A model generated the notes under the pieces. That model did not search any database. It had not been told where the DNA came from and worked only from the letters and a program-made list of their open reading frames with translations. 64,000 bases of DNA from Globodera rostochiensis. Its lineage: Eukaryota; Nematoda; Chromadorea; Rhabditida; Heteroderidae. Below, piece after piece: positions 1 through 11,889 of the stretch. Numbering within the stretch: the first letter of the stretch is position 1; the number at the start of each line of letters is the position of its first letter. The stretch is from assembly GCA_018350325.1 (NCBI GenBank), contig JAEVLN010000018.1, positions 1,430,185 to 1,494,184 of the forward strand. The letters run 5' to 3'. A program made the translations under genes and the position numbers.

Positions 1-593
1 TTGTGTAAGGGGTATTAACTTCATTTATTCTTTTGAACAAATTTTATTTGCCAAACAATAAATATTTTGCGTTTGTAAAGCATTATTTGTATTTTATTTT
101 ATAGTATTAGTTTGTTTATTTTATCTTTAATTTTATTGAATGACTTTTCTAGAAGAAATGGATTATTCGTGGTTATACATTGCATAAAATCTTTTAAAAT
201 ATTGTTTTGTTTTATTAGTCCTTAATTTTTGAGTACAAGTTAAATTTGTTGTCCCAAGCGTCTGTTTGGCATTTTATTTGGTAGAAAGTTAAGGCCCCAG
301 ATGTTTATAAAAGATTTTTAATTTATATTTTTTAAAATATTTAGGCCTTAATAATTTTATTATAAATTAAGTTCCTTGTAAAGTGTCGGATAGTCTAATC
401 TAGGCGTACGTTAATACTTCCTAAATTCAATCTGTGATTAGTAAAAAAATATTAATGTATCTTTTGTTATACAAAATCAAAAATATTTTATTTGAATTGT
501 TTTGAAAACATTAATTTTTTATTGTTTATTAACGACAACAAAATTAAATTATAATTTTTTACAATGTCTTTGGCATCTGACGCGCTTCTCCGT
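1..593. other. AT-rich stretch, no gene seen
   Basis: Almost pure A/T runs with stops in all frames. I see no exon-like frame, repeat or hairpin here. It lies downstream of the two minus-strand gene pieces that follow. Confidence 0.5.
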
Positions 594-771
594 TCAATAA
601 TTCAAGTCTGCATTTTTTGTTAAATTTGGTGCCGCATCGGCGGAGTATGGTTGTGCCATTGCGGGGAAAGTGAAAATTGCTATTCTGGGGTGCCGTTGAG
701 CACTTTGTGCCACGGGCGCATTGGGGGGGAATAGGACAGGACCGGCACCATCATGTTCGACAATCTGCCCT
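594..771 (-). CDS. Candidate 3'-terminal exon, unknown protein
   Basis: A GC-richer island in AT-rich DNA. The minus strand has an open frame that can start after a TATATGTAG splice acceptor and ends in TGA. It encodes about 58 residues, including QIVEHDGAGPVLFPPNAPVA and a tail ending KNADLNY. It is rich in Pro, Ala and Gln, looks disordered and has no recognised domain. A second minus frame and a plus frame are partly open too, which is common in GC-rich islands, so the frame is not certain. It lies 3' of the Srg gene on the same strand and could be a separate gene whose upstream exons overlap the Srg region, or an old fragment. Confidence 0.33.
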
Positions 772-1228
772 CTACATATACGTATTCTGGTGATGCACAC
801 AAAAAAATTATGCGTGAACAAAGGCCAACCATTCGGCACCCAAATGCAATGTTGTAAAAAATCTTTGTGGCGATTTAAATCGGTACGGATTAAAAATTTC
901 TTAATGAGCTCATCTATCCAAGAAACCCAAATTCATGGCTCTAACTATAATATGTAGGAAGGATGTTTAGTTTTTTTGTACGTTGCTTATTGAGATCCTT
1001 GGTTTCAACTCTACTTCAAATGTTTTATGAAGAAAGTTGTGAAATCGCATCATTAAGATCGGGTTTGTAAAGAGATTACATGTTTGTGAGCAATAAGCCA
1101 ACAAGTAATTAGTTAACATTGACAAAAGTCGGTTTTACATTTTTATTCAAGCCCTAAGGCTGCCATTCATTCAAACAGGAATTGGTTATCGATATAAACT
1201 TGTTGTGCACTAATTCTTTTATGTAAAA

Positions 1229-2693
1229 TTAAGAAATTGCAGGCAATTGTTGTGCGGATCTGCACATTCTGTTATGCAATTGATGGCCAACAGCTCCTCC
1301 AATTGTCAGATGAGTATTGTTTCGGGGCCCCTCCATTGCATCGACACGATTATTTTGAATATTTATTTTGCGAATGATTGTAAAATCCTTGATCAGCTGT
1401 TGGCGGAATGTACCGCTGGCCCACAACAGTAACCAGCTGGAGAGCACTACAGTACCTGTTGGTGATGTGACTGTTTAAATTCAAATTTATGTTCCAAGAA
1501 TTAATATCGGAAAATTTAGATTGCTTCAATTCCTATCACCTGTGTCCATAATGAGTGGATAGTAGATGTATAAAAGGGACTTTGTTTTTGGATCCTCGAT
1601 GTTAGTACTAACGGAAATCTGTGAAGTTTATATGTTTATTCTGTGTTTTAATCGGTTATATTTAATTTATTTTGTTTACCAAATACATGCTTACGACGAG
1701 CGCGTGACCAAAAAAAGTTGCTAATGCATAAAATAACAATTTCTTTTTAATATCGTCCAAATTGTTGCCGGTTATGCTAATTTTTTTCACATGTAATTTG
1801 TAAGCAACGAATGTGTAAATGTTTAATAAAACGCATAAAACTAAAAAAACTATAGAGAAAACGGCAGAAATATAAACCAAATAATTGCCGTACTGATCCT
1901 AAAATGAAAATTTTAAGGGAAAACAATCGGTTTCAGCAAAATTTGTCAATTCTAAATATGAATGTTAAAAGCTCAATTAAAATATAGGAAATTGTTAAAC
2001 AAATACATCTCCAGCTTCGAACACAAAGAAACTGCGGTCAATCGTTGAATTTGGAGCATTCAATATAAGAATTGCATGAATTTTGAACATCGGCCAAAGC
2101 ATCAATGTTGGCACAAAGTAAACAAAAATTGTTATAAACGGAAGAAATTTACGCCACAACTTTAAAAAATCCAAACTATTATTTTTAATTTTTTAATAAT
2201 ACTAATAAACGACCTTTTCATGTTTTATTGGCATTATAATTGCGGTCAGTCGGTTGAGCAGTATAAATGCCGTGACCAAATTATTCGCTTGGAATGTGTG
2301 TCCGGCAAAAAAAAAGAACATTGCGAGCATCCAATTTGGGAAACTTGAATAGATTGGGTACAACAAGGAGCCGATTATAGAGGGAAATCGTTGACCGTAG
2401 AACGAGTCCAATACGTACAGCAAATCCTTAAACATTTTTTTTAGCTAAAAATCTTTTTGTTTTTAATTAGCATACTTTTTTAATAAAAATCTAAATTTTG
2501 ACTCTTATCAATTTGAATTTGTTACCGGAATTGCCCGCATAACAAAAAGCGCATAGAATGAGTTGTGGAACTTTTTGTGCCGAACGATGGTGACAATTTC
2601 GGCAATATAAAGTGCCATTGATGGAATGATTATACAAATTGTTAAGTAAATGATTGGAATTTTAACTGAGATGGACCAATCGGCAAAGTCCAT
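1229..2693 (-). CDS. Srg-family serpentine chemoreceptor (7TM GPCR), six exons
   Basis: Complete nematode chemoreceptor of serpentine receptor class gamma, a seven-helix G-protein-coupled receptor expected in the membrane of sensory neurons. Model, minus strand: exons 2693-2526, 2444-2214, 2159-2007, 1898-1680, 1618-1540 and 1470-1229, giving 363 residues and a stop. All introns are short (61-108 bp), and the phases join without a break (0,0,0,0,1). Family signs are the N-terminal IPIIYL segment, the exon-2 end LLNRLTAIIMPIKHEK, the next exon starting LWRKFLPF (the family's 'hek-x-W' motif), YIYYPLIMD in exon 5 and SSWLLLWASGTFR at the last helix. Length is close to the usual 330-360. The exon-2 donor is a weak GTCGTT; a shift by one codon to GTTTAT is possible. 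The start is the first ATG in exon 1. The tail after the last helix is long (about 55 residues) and uncertain. Confidence 0.9.
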
Positions 2694-3177
2694 AATGAAT
2701 CAATAAAAGAAAAAAAAATATTTGAAATAAAACGCAACAAATTTTTCTAAAATCTCATTTGACAAATTTTGTATTGAATTTCAGACACTAACAATTTACT
2801 TTTTTTGATATCATTGCATATGTCAGGTGTTAAGTACATAGATCGCGGATACGGTTTGTGCCAACTTTGTTCAACATGTAATTTGTATGCCACGAAAGTG
2901 TCAATTAACAAACTACTGTGCGTATGTAATTAATATATTTATAAAGAAAAATATTTATTTCAAACAGCAAATTATAACATTACTTTTTCCCTTTGGTAAA
3001 TTCAACTTTCGCATCTCTAAGAAATAATCAAGACACACAAACAGTGGGACTATCCAATTACACACGGGCTAATTTGCATGTGTCGTGAGTTCAAAAAATA
3101 GTGTATTCGTAATTAGTTGAATCTTTGCGGATTTAATATTTCTGTTGGACCGCAATAACGGAGGAAAAGGTCGATAG
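2694..3177. promoter_or_regulatory. Upstream region of the Srg gene
   Basis: AT-rich flank upstream of the minus-strand Srg start. From about 2827 to 3177 it is shared with 12237-12492, where the duplicated receptor fragment lies, so promoter DNA was copied along with the 3' end of the gene. No specific promoter motif was recognised. Confidence 0.35.
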
Positions 3178-3424
3178 CAGGGGATGGGCAAAATTTTGAA
3201 TTTCAGAATTTTAGTAACATTTCGGATTTTCAATTTCCGATCCGGGCAGAGTTTTTAAAAAATAAGAAACCCTTTATGGTTTTTTTAGTCCCGTGAAGCC
3301 CCGGTCCCGAGTTTTCCCAACTCTTAACAAATTGAGTCCAAAATTAAAAAAATTCTCCTGGTGGTGCCTAGCGGCACCGCCGACCCCATCCTCCCAGATT
3401 TTTTTTCAAGAAACGCCACAAGTG
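3178..3424. mobile_element. One end of a hAT-type MITE plus hairpin-bearing repeat
   Basis: CAGGGGATGGGCAAAATT at 3178 matches the terminal repeat of the complete short element at 12493-12735, but no matching right end was found, so this copy is truncated or disrupted. At 3362-3379 a hairpin (GGTGCC-TAGC-GGCACC) lies in a GC-rich patch that recurs inverted at about 28793-28830. Confidence 0.45.
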
Positions 3425-3560
3425 GGATTTTGAAAATAGTTAATTTTTAGTAAAAACAGTTTAAAGGAGCCATGCATTTGTAAAACTTCTTACACAAAAA
3501 TAAATATTGGTAATTTTAATCGTTGTTTTTTATTAAACTTAGAAAATATTTCTTGTTTAA
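3425..3560. repeat. Left flank of the array, shared with 19828-19940
   Basis: The sequence from TTAGTAAAAACAGTTTA to the GAAAATATTT just before the array is recognisably the same as 19828-19940. The first array unit therefore retains flanking sequence of the ancestral dispersed copy that the later units lack. Confidence 0.7.
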
Positions 3561-3562
3561 TA

Positions 3563-3621
3563 CCGCGCCATTCTACGTAGTAGACCTTCCTGCCAGAATC
3601 GGTGACAAACAGCGCGTGAAC
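3563..3621 (-). pseudogene. Conserved exon-like frame (VHALFV..) of the repeated unit
   Basis: On the minus strand this reads VHALFVTDSGRKVYYVEWRG. The equivalents in the array (about 5333-5391, 7103-7161, 8893-8951) read VHALFVADSGRKAYYVEWNG, and the dispersed copy at 19938-20006 reads VHALFIADSGRKVYYVEWRG. Between copies, AGG/CGG, AAG/AAA and GTA/GTC are synonymous, while the plus frames are broken in two of three copies. This is good evidence that the ancestral sequence was coding on the minus strand. No family was recognised. Because all copies are fragmentary, I treat them as remnants. Confidence 0.5.
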
Positions 3622-4109
3622 CGAGAAACATTTTTTAAAGTTTATAATTTTCTTGTAGTTTTTAGCTTTTTGGTTTCATTATTATTTTGATTATATTAAT
3701 ATAATTTGGGCACGTAGTTTCTTTCTTAATTGTCTTATTTTCAAAATTGATTTTTGCTCAAGAGATTTAAAAAAAAAGAAGTAAATACAGTAATACAAAA
3801 GTTATTTTAAAATTAGAAAAGCAAAATAATCAGCCAATGAACTTACTCTTGATTTTTGTTTTAAATTAAAAACAATTTTTGATCTGCAAAGTTAAATCTT
3901 ATTTCATTCATTGTTATTAATTTATTTAATTTGTTATTTTGAACGAAGGTGTTATTATGTTTTTTTATTTGTGTGGAAAATCTCAACATAATAAATTTAA
4001 AAATCAAATAATAATTTTGCTTTTTATAATTCAAATTTAGATTTATGCTGTTAGTCTTGAATATGACGCTTCGCTTTCAGAATTTGTAATTTATTTTTAG
4101 TTTGTTTAA

Positions 4110-4420
4110 AACAAGTGCGCTCATGCCCCAAACGATGTCAGCGTTTTTTGATCCGGCGTTGAGTTTTTATTTTTATTTAACATCATTAAATTCTTCTTAA
4201 ATAATTATTTCACAAATTTCGTCTTTACATGACATGCAAAAATTTATTTATAATTCTTTGTTAGCCATTTAAAATAATTAAGCAAACTTTTATTAAGCAA
4301 TTAATAAAGAATTATACTCCTAATTTATAACATATTTTCACCAGGGCGTTTCTTCGTGAATTCAACCGCTCACCTCTCAGACGCCTTGAGCGACGTATTG
4401 GATAGTGGCATTATTTGGAC
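4110..4420 (-). pseudogene. Further exon-like pieces inside each array unit
   Basis: On the minus strand, RC of 4110-4170 reads GSKNADIVWGMSALVLNK and RC of 4340-4420 contains PLSNTSLKASE before a GTGAGC donor. Repeated in units 2 and 3 at +1770 and +3540. The first aligns with the 14.2-14.3 kb copy, which reads ALVLNK followed by five Gln. These may be successive exons of the same unknown gene as VHALFV, which lies downstream on the minus strand. Confidence 0.3.
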
Positions 4421-7400
4421 AAATGAAAAAAGCAATTTCAATTTTACTAATAGTTTTTATAGCAAATTATAATTTGCTAAAAGATTATTTTTTAATTATA
4501 TTTCAAATGTGTTTGTCATTTTAATTTTTTTTTATTTGCGTCGGACCCGCTCCATAGACTGCTTTCTCATTCGAACTCCGCGTGTTTTACGACGCGATTT
4601 TTAATCTCTCGGTTATAATTATCCGTTGATTGCTGCCTTATAAATTGTTTTTAATTAAATTAATTTGGTATTTAAACTTTTTTATTTGTTCCAATTGGAT
4701 GTTTAGTTTTTTACATTTATTCATCACAGTTTATTGTTTCAAAATTTACGGACTGTCTTGCATAAAGTCACCTTTTTCAATTTTTATTTCATGCATAAAT
4801 GAGATTTCCTTTTTTAAAGAAGTAATTACTTTATTACATGGCTCCACCTTTTATAATTTAATTGGCACCTGGTTTTGTAAATTTGCAAATCTAAAGCGAA
4901 GGTATCATACCGCTACGGTGGAATTGAACTTAGGCGCCGGCCAGTTCTTGTTCATGTGGGTACCCAAAACTTTTGATTTAGTGTTATTATTTGACAATTA
5001 ATATTTTAAAAAAAATTGAATATATTTTTAATTGTATAACTCAAACTTTCCAAATTCAAGTTAATAGTATTTTTTATTATTTTGTTTCATCGACTTTTTG
5101 TTAAAATAATTTTTTTCTTGTATTTGGAAATCAGTAAGTTTTGTATGAATTAATTTTTTATTTGTTTATACCATTTCATATGCCCTTTCCTTTTTAAAAT
5201 CTAATTTTGTGGTTTTGATGAAATGTCTATTAACATGATTGTGATTTTTCACAAAAATTATTTAAAATCCGGAATCCGGGTCTCTAATTAAAATCAATGC
5301 CATCAAATTTAAACAATCTATTGAAACTCGCGCCATTCCATTCGACGTAGTACGCTTTCCTGCCAGAATCGGCGACAAACAGCGCGTGAACCGAGAAACA
5401 TTTTTTAAAATTTATAATTTTCTTGTAGTTTTTAGCTTTTTGATTTCATTATTATTTTGATTATATTAATATAATTTGGGCACGTAGTTTCTTTCTTAAT
5501 TGTCTTATTTTCAAAATTGATTTTTGCTCAAGAGATTTAAAAAAAAAGAAGTAAATACAGTAATACAAAAGTTATTTTAAAATTAGAAAAGCAAAATAAT
5601 CAGCCAATGAACTTACTCTTGATTTTTGTTTTAAATTAAAAACAATTTTTGATCTGCAAAGTTAAATCTTATTTCATTCATTGTTATTAATTTATTTAAT
5701 TTGTTATTTTGAACGAAGGTGTTATTATGTTTTTTTATTTGTGTGGAAAATCTCAACATAATAAATTTAAAAATCAAATAATAATTTTGCTTTTTATAAT
5801 TCAAATTTAGATTTATGCTGTTAGTCTTGAATATGACGCTTCGCTTTCAGAATTTGTAATTTATTTTTAGTTTGTTTAAAACAAGTGCGCTCATGCCCCA
5901 AACGATGTCAGCGTTTTTTGATCCGGCGTCGAGTTTTTATTTTTATTTAACATCATTAAATTCTTCTTAAATAATTATTTCACAAATTTCGTCTTTACAT
6001 GACATGCAAAAATTTATTTATAATTCTTTGTTAGCCATTTAAAATAATTAAGCAAACTTTTATTAAGCAATTAATAAAGAATTATACTCCTAATTTATAA
6101 CATATTTTCACCAGGGCGTTTCTTCGTGAATTCAACCGCTCACCTCTCAGACGCCTTGAGCGACGTATTGGATAGTGGCATTATTTGGACAAATGAAAAA
6201 AGCAATTTCAATTTTACTAATAGTTTTTATAGCAAATTATAATTTGCTAAAAGATTATTTTTTAATTATATTTCAAATGTGTTTGTCATTTTAATTTTTT
6301 TTTATTTGCGTCCGACCCGCTCCATAGACTGCTTTCTCATTCGAACTCCGCGTGTTTTACGACGCGATTTTTAATCTCTCGGTTATAATTATCCGTTGAT
6401 TGCTGCCTTATAAATTGTTTTTAATTAAATTAATTTGGTATTTAAACTTTTTTATTTGTTCCAATTGGATGTTTAGTTTTTTACATTTATTCATCACAGT
6501 TTATTGTTTCAAAATTTACGGACTGTCTTGCATAAAGTCACCTTTTTCAATTTTTATTTCATGCATAAATGAGATTTCCTTTTTTAAAGAAGTAATTACT
6601 TTATTACATGGCTCCACCTTTTATAATTTAATTGGCACCTGGTTTTGTAAATTTGCAAATCTAAAGCGAAGGTATCATACCGCTACGGTGGAATTGAACT
6701 TAGGCGCCGGCCAGTTCTTGTTCATGTGGGTACCCAAAACTTTTGATTTAGTGTTATTATTTGACAATTAATATTTTAAAAAAAATTGAATATATTTTTA
6801 ATTGTATAACTCAAACTTTCCAAATTCAAGTTAATAGTATTTTTTATTATTTTGTTTCATCGACTTTTTGTTAAAATAATTTTTTTCTTGTATTTGGAAA
6901 TCAGTAAGTTTTGTATGAATTAATTTTTTATTTGTTTATACCATTTCATATGCCCTTTCCTTTTTAAAATCTAATTTTGTGGTTTTGATGAAATGTCTAT
7001 TAACACGATTGTGATTTTTCACAAAAATTATTTAAAATCCGGAATCCGGGTCTCTAATTAAAATCAATGCCATCAAATTTAAACAATCTATTGAAACTCG
7101 CGCCATTCCATTCGACGTAGTACGCTTTCCTGCCAGAATCGGCGACAAACAGCGCGTGAACCGAGAAACATTTTTTAAAATTTATAATTTTCTTGTAGTT
7201 TTTAGCTTTTTGATTTCATTATTATTTTGATTATATTAATATAATTTGGGCACGTAGTTTCTTTCTTAATTGTCTTATTTTCAAAATTGATTTTTGCTCA
7301 AGAGATTTAAAAAAAAGAAGTAAATACAGTAATACAAAAGTTATTTTAAAATTAGAAAAGCAAAATAATCAGCCAATGAACTTACTCTTGATTTTTGTTT

Positions 7401-8955
7401 TAAATTAAAAACAATTTTTGATCTGCAAAGTTAAATCTTATTTCATTCATTGTTATTAATTTATTTAATTTGTTATTTTGAACGAAGGTGTTATTATGTT
7501 TTTTTATTTGTGTGGAAAATCTCAACATAATAAATTTAAAAATCAAATAATAATTTTGCTTTTTATAATTCAAATTTAGATTTATGCTGTTAGTCTTGAA
7601 TATGACGCTTCGCTTTCAGAATTTGTAATTTATTTTTAGTTTGTTTAAAACAAGTGCGCTCATGCCCCAAACGATGTCAGCGTTTTTTGATCCGGCGTTG
7701 AGTTTTTATTTTTATTTAACATCATTAAATTCTTCTTAAATAATTATTTCACAAATTTCGTCTTTACATGACATGCAAAAATTTATTTATAATTCTTTGT
7801 TAGCCATTTAAAATAATTAAGCAAACTTTTATTAAGCAATTAATAAAGAATTATACTCCTAATTTATAACATATTTTCACCAGGGCGTTTCTTCGTGAAT
7901 TCAACCGCTCACCTCTCAGACGCCTTGAGCGACGTATTGGATAGTGGCATTATTTGGACAAATGAAAAAAGCAATTTCAATTTTACTAATAGTTTTTATA
8001 GCAAATTATAATTTGCTAAAAGATTATTTTTTAATTATATTTCAAATGTGTTTGTCATTTTAATTTTTTTTTATTTGCGTCCGACCCGCTCCATAGACTG
8101 CTTTCTCATTCGAACTCCGCGTGTTTTACGACGCGATTTTTAATCTCTCGGTTATAATTATCCGTTGATTGCTGCCTTATAAATTGTTTTTAATTAAATT
8201 AATTTGGTATTTAAACTTTTTTATTTGTTCCAATTGGATGTTTAGTTTTTTACATTTATTCATCACAGTTTATTGTTTCAAAATTTACGGACTGTCTTGC
8301 ATAAAGTCACCTTTTTCAATTTTTATTTCTGATCGATAAAACTGTGAAAATGAATGCATAAAAGAGATTTCCTTTTTAAAGAAGTAATTACTTTATTACA
8401 TGGCTCCACCTTTTATAATTTAATAGGCACCTGGTTTTGTAAATTTGCAAATCTAAAGCGAAGGTATCATACCGCTACGGTGGAATTAAACTTAGGCGCC
8501 GGCCAGTTCTTGTTCATGTGGGTACACAAAACTTTTGATTTAGTGTTATTATTTGATAATTAGTATTTTAAAAAAAATTGAATATATTTTTCATTGTATA
8601 ACTCAAACTTTCCAAATTCAAGTTAATAGTATTTTTTATTATTTTGTTTCATCGACTTTTTGTTAAAATAATTTTTTTCTTGTATTTGGAAATCAGTAAG
8701 TTTTGTATGAATTAATTTTTTATTTGTTTATACCATTTCATATGCCCTTTCCTTTTTAAAATCTAATTTTGTGGTTTTGATGAAATGTTTATAACATGAT
8801 TGTGATTTTTCACAAAAATTATTTAAAATCCGGAATCCGGGTCTCTAATAAAATCAATGCCATCAAATTTAAACAATCAATTGAAACCCGCGCCATTCCA
8901 TTCGACGTAGTACGCTTTTCTGCCAGAATCGGCGACAAACAGCGCGTGAACCGAC

Positions 8956-9735
8956 AAATTGATTAAATATTATAATTTATAGGGTTAAGGCACGACCAGC
9001 TAAACAGCGAATAAAATTTAGAGTGTCGGAACCTACCAAATAAGCTGGTTTCTGAAAGTAGCTTTATTTAGTTTAAGTTAAATACTATTTGCTTTTCGGT
9101 ACTCACTCTTAGGTAACCAATTGTTAGGTTAATTTGTTTTATTAAAAAGTGAGTATTGTAATATCTATTTATTTTGGTCGGCATTAAATTTGATTTATTT
9201 TATGTGATGGCTTAATTTATTTGATAAAATTTAATATTGTATTGTGATTCATTTTTTCTTATTTTTGATAATTTTGAATTTCTTTTTTGAATATGCTTTT
9301 ATTCTTATTTTTTATTAAAGTGTTAGTGAAATTTTTTCCTTTATTTTTTTAAAATTATTAGTCGTCGTTGGTTTTTAACTTTTTTGTTATAAAATTTATG
9401 TTGAAGATGTCTTTTCCTAGTCATCACGATTTTGCATTCAGAATGCTTCTGAATTTGCATTAATTTTTTTTTGTTTAAAAGATTTTTATTTAATGTTGTT
9501 TTTAAATAAAAAAAAAAAAATTAATGTTTATAAATTGTTCTCAGTTTTAGTTTTTGAACTATCGTTTGTTACAAATTTTTATTTTGCATTGTTGTTTTTT
9601 CTCTTTAATTATATTTATTTAAATAATTTTGTTTAGTTTAAATATTATTAAAATACTTACAACATTGTTTACGTTTGTGTAAACGGGTGGATAAATAGTT
9701 ATATTGTGCTGGCTATGTTGAGAATTTTACAAACA
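8956..9735. other. Unique AT-rich DNA, no gene seen
   Basis: After the array breaks off at CCGACAAATTG the sequence is unique and T-rich, with long homopolymers. No supported exon. Confidence 0.45.
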
Positions 9736-10627
9736 TTATTTTCTTTTATGCAAAATGTTGTTTCCATTTGACAATTCATTGGAGATTAATGCCTCGTCGT
9801 CAATTCCAAATATGGCGTCATTGCTGCCATGGGGATTTTTATTTTTGTATGAATATCTGTATTTATTTATTTATTTATGGAAATAGCATACTTCCAAGCC
9901 GATTATGGCGTTAAGCTTGTTTAAGAGCATATCGACGAATGCGCCCTTGTATTCTTAGAACTAAGATGGTGCTAGTGATACGGGTGATTTTTGAATACCA
10001 TTAATTAAAACTTTTGAACGGGGTCTTTTGTCTTAAGCTTTATCTAGTAGGATTGCAAAAAAGTTTGTTTTTTCATTTTACTAGTTTTATATCTTTAGCC
10101 TTTTTATAAAATTCAACTTAGGGCATATGTCCTTAATGTAACATAAGTTTTTGAGAAGCTTTTATTGAAATAGGTTAGCTTCAATTGTCAGTATTTTAAA
10201 ATATAAGAGTTCATTTGATTTTTATGTATCAAAATTCAGAACATATTTATTAGTGAATATCCATTTAATGAATAGCCGCCTCCGCCAGTTTTCGCTGTTG
10301 ATGATGTGCCGCCCCCGCCGATGCCTTTCGTTGCTGTTACATTTTTATCACTGGCAGTGTGTTTTCATCTCCCGATAGTGCAGGTAAAATTAGATAAAGT
10401 TTTCGTTAAAATTTTGATTTTAGGTTTTAAATTTAATCCATTAGATGTTTTCCTTGTAAAGAAACGGAAGACTCTTGGATAGAAATGATATTACAGTTTT
10501 TAGCATTATTTTGAGCATATTTTATCAGCTGATCAATGGCGACGAGCCATATAAAATTACAGGTGATCAGTTTCAACGAATATATAATAACAAAAACGGC
10601 AAAAAAATTAATTTTTGATCTATTCAT
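9736..10627 (-). CDS. Candidate secreted Gly-rich protein gene, incomplete model
   Basis: Four minus-strand pieces in order. (1) From ATG 10627: MNRSKINFFAVFVIIYSLKL, a signal-peptide-like start, open to 10433 with internal GT donors. (2) About 10349-10222: a Gly/Ser/Thr-rich frame with KGIGGGGTSS and TGGGGYSLNG. (3) 9953-9892: YKGAFVDMLLNKLNAIIGLE with acceptor TTCTAAG and donor GTATGC. (4) 9856-9736: NPHGSNDAIFGIDDEALISN to a TAA stop. Each piece looks coding, but I could not join all phases, so some boundaries are wrong or the gene is decayed. On the plus strand 10276-10383 also reads as a Pro-rich exon with a CAG|GTAAAA donor, so the Gly-rich call is not secure. Confidence 0.4.
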
Positions 10628-10954
10628 AATTTATTTTTATTCATTATTCAATTGTTGTTTGAGTGTAAATCTCACTATCCGCGTGAACAAATCTGGACCC
10701 AGATAAATCCAGGTGAATACACTTTGAAACGATTTACGATAAAAAACTAGTTTTTCTTTCAACAAGAATTAAATTAAGCAGTCGTTTTAAGTTTTTAATA
10801 ATTTGTTTCATTAATTTAGCTTTAAGAGTTTTGAAATATGTATATTTATATCAAATAAGGTTTGTTATGTACATATTTGTTTTTATTAGCGATAATTTGG
10901 GTTTGTACAACAGCGATATTTAATGGAGGTTCCGGTTATTTATTTATTTAAGAA

Positions 10955-11101
10955 TTATAAATATAAGCAAAATGTTGATTTATTTTCTCTACTTTGGAAG
11001 CAATAGCCTCCCAGCTGAATGTATTTTTTGGGGGCAATCTTGTCCGTATCGACAAGTTTTAGTTGATGTTTTGGATACACATTTATAGTTTTGGTTTTAA
11101 A
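10955..11101 (-). CDS. Exon-like ORF, unknown protein
   Basis: The minus frame encodes about 49 residues with mixed composition, including YPKHQLKLVDTDKIAPKKYI and QLGGYCFQSRENKS, ending in TAA. The codons are GC-richer than the surroundings. No domain recognised. It lies between the Gly-rich gene pieces and a Cys/Lys-rich exon on the same strand. Confidence 0.35.
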   Translation of the reverse strand, partial: FKTKTINVYPKHQLKLVDTDKIAPKKYIQLGGYCFQSRENKSTFCLYL

Positions 11102-11139
11102 TCATTCATAAGTTTTTTGCGTAGCAATTAAAATTATAA

Positions 11140-11740
11140 TTATTAAATATTAAATCAGCCAAATTTAAATAAACAAATTACACAGGTTAAGGCGCAAAGT
11201 AACAGGAATCTTTGCCTTGCACAATGTAGTCGTTTTGAAGTTTTTGGCAATAATAATTTATTAATTAACAAAAGTTGTTTTTTTTTAAAAAATTCAAGTG
11301 CCTTCAATATAAATGAGAACGACAAATAAGAGTATTAATATTTTTAGCAAAATTTTTTTTATTGTTTATTATGTTGCTAAAAAATTTCTCATGTACTATT
11401 TCAATAATAATGATTATATAAACTTTTTAATGATTTTTTTTTATATTTGCTTATTAATATTTTAATTACATACCAATGTCCAACTTGGCTAACCGTTGCG
11501 CAAATTTTTTTCAACTTTCAATGTACAGTTTGAAGGATGGTCGTTTTGTTTTTTGCAATAAAACCAACGCAAAAGATGCGTTGAGTTATTAACTTTGGGT
11601 TTTTTGCGTTTTATTACGCACTCTTTGGCGTCCGTGAACAATTCTAGTAGCAATTAAAAATTTATTTAATTATTAATATTAAATCAGCCAAATTTCAATA
11701 TACAAATTACACAAGTTAAGGCGCAAAGTGTGCGGGAATG
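11140..11740. repeat. Direct repeat about 80 bp, copies 530 bp apart
   Basis: TAGCAATTAAAA..AATCAGCCAAATTT..CAAATTACACA.GTTAAGGCGCAAAGT occurs at about 11122-11206 and 11648-11736, bracketing the exon-like ORF at 11489-11643. Confidence 0.7.
11489..11643 (-). CDS. Exon with a Trp/Cys cluster, weakly FLYWCH-like
   Basis: Acceptor TTGCTACTAG, then 50 codons to TAG. Starts LFTDAKECVIKRKKPK and continues STHLLRWFYCKKQNDHPSNC, then TLKVEKNLRNG. A Trp-x-Tyr-Cys followed eight residues later by Cys and basic residues resembles the first half of FLYWCH-type zinc fingers, which often accompany MULE transposases, but the His pair is not visible. It could equally be another Cys-containing exon. Basic and nuclear in character. 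The plus strand is not open. Confidence 0.35.
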
Positions 11741-11889
11741 TTGTTTGGGACAGAGTATTTTTATGAATACCATTTGTTGTGAACTTTTTGGCAATAATAA
11801 TTTTAGATTCAGTATTTGCTCGTTTACAATATTTGTTTTTTCAATAATTTAAACTGGGCAAGCTTGTTAAATAAGTAGGGGTCAACTGA

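Larger units (their letters stand above)
3561..8955. repeat. Three tandem copies of a 1770-bp unit plus a partial fourth
   Basis: Units start near 3561, 5331 and 7101, with the beginning of a fourth at about 8891-8955. AGCGCGTGAA recurs at 3611, 5381, 7151 and 8941 (spacings 1770, 1770, 1790). Units 1 and 2 are nearly identical. Unit 3 keeps about 24 bp (around 8330-8355) that is present in dispersed copies (for example at 20975) but deleted in units 1 and 2, so 1 and 2 arose by the latest duplication. A 123-codon plus frame (4630-5001, 6400-6771) is intact in units 1 and 2 only because they are nearly identical, and it is broken in unit 3. The better coding evidence is on the minus strand (see 3563-3621). 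Confidence 0.95.

Noticed and set aside
4630..5001. 123-codon plus frame, repeated at 6400-6771
   Set aside because: Intact only in two nearly identical units; broken in unit 3 and in all dispersed copies; composition is Phe/Leu/Ile as expected from T-rich DNA.
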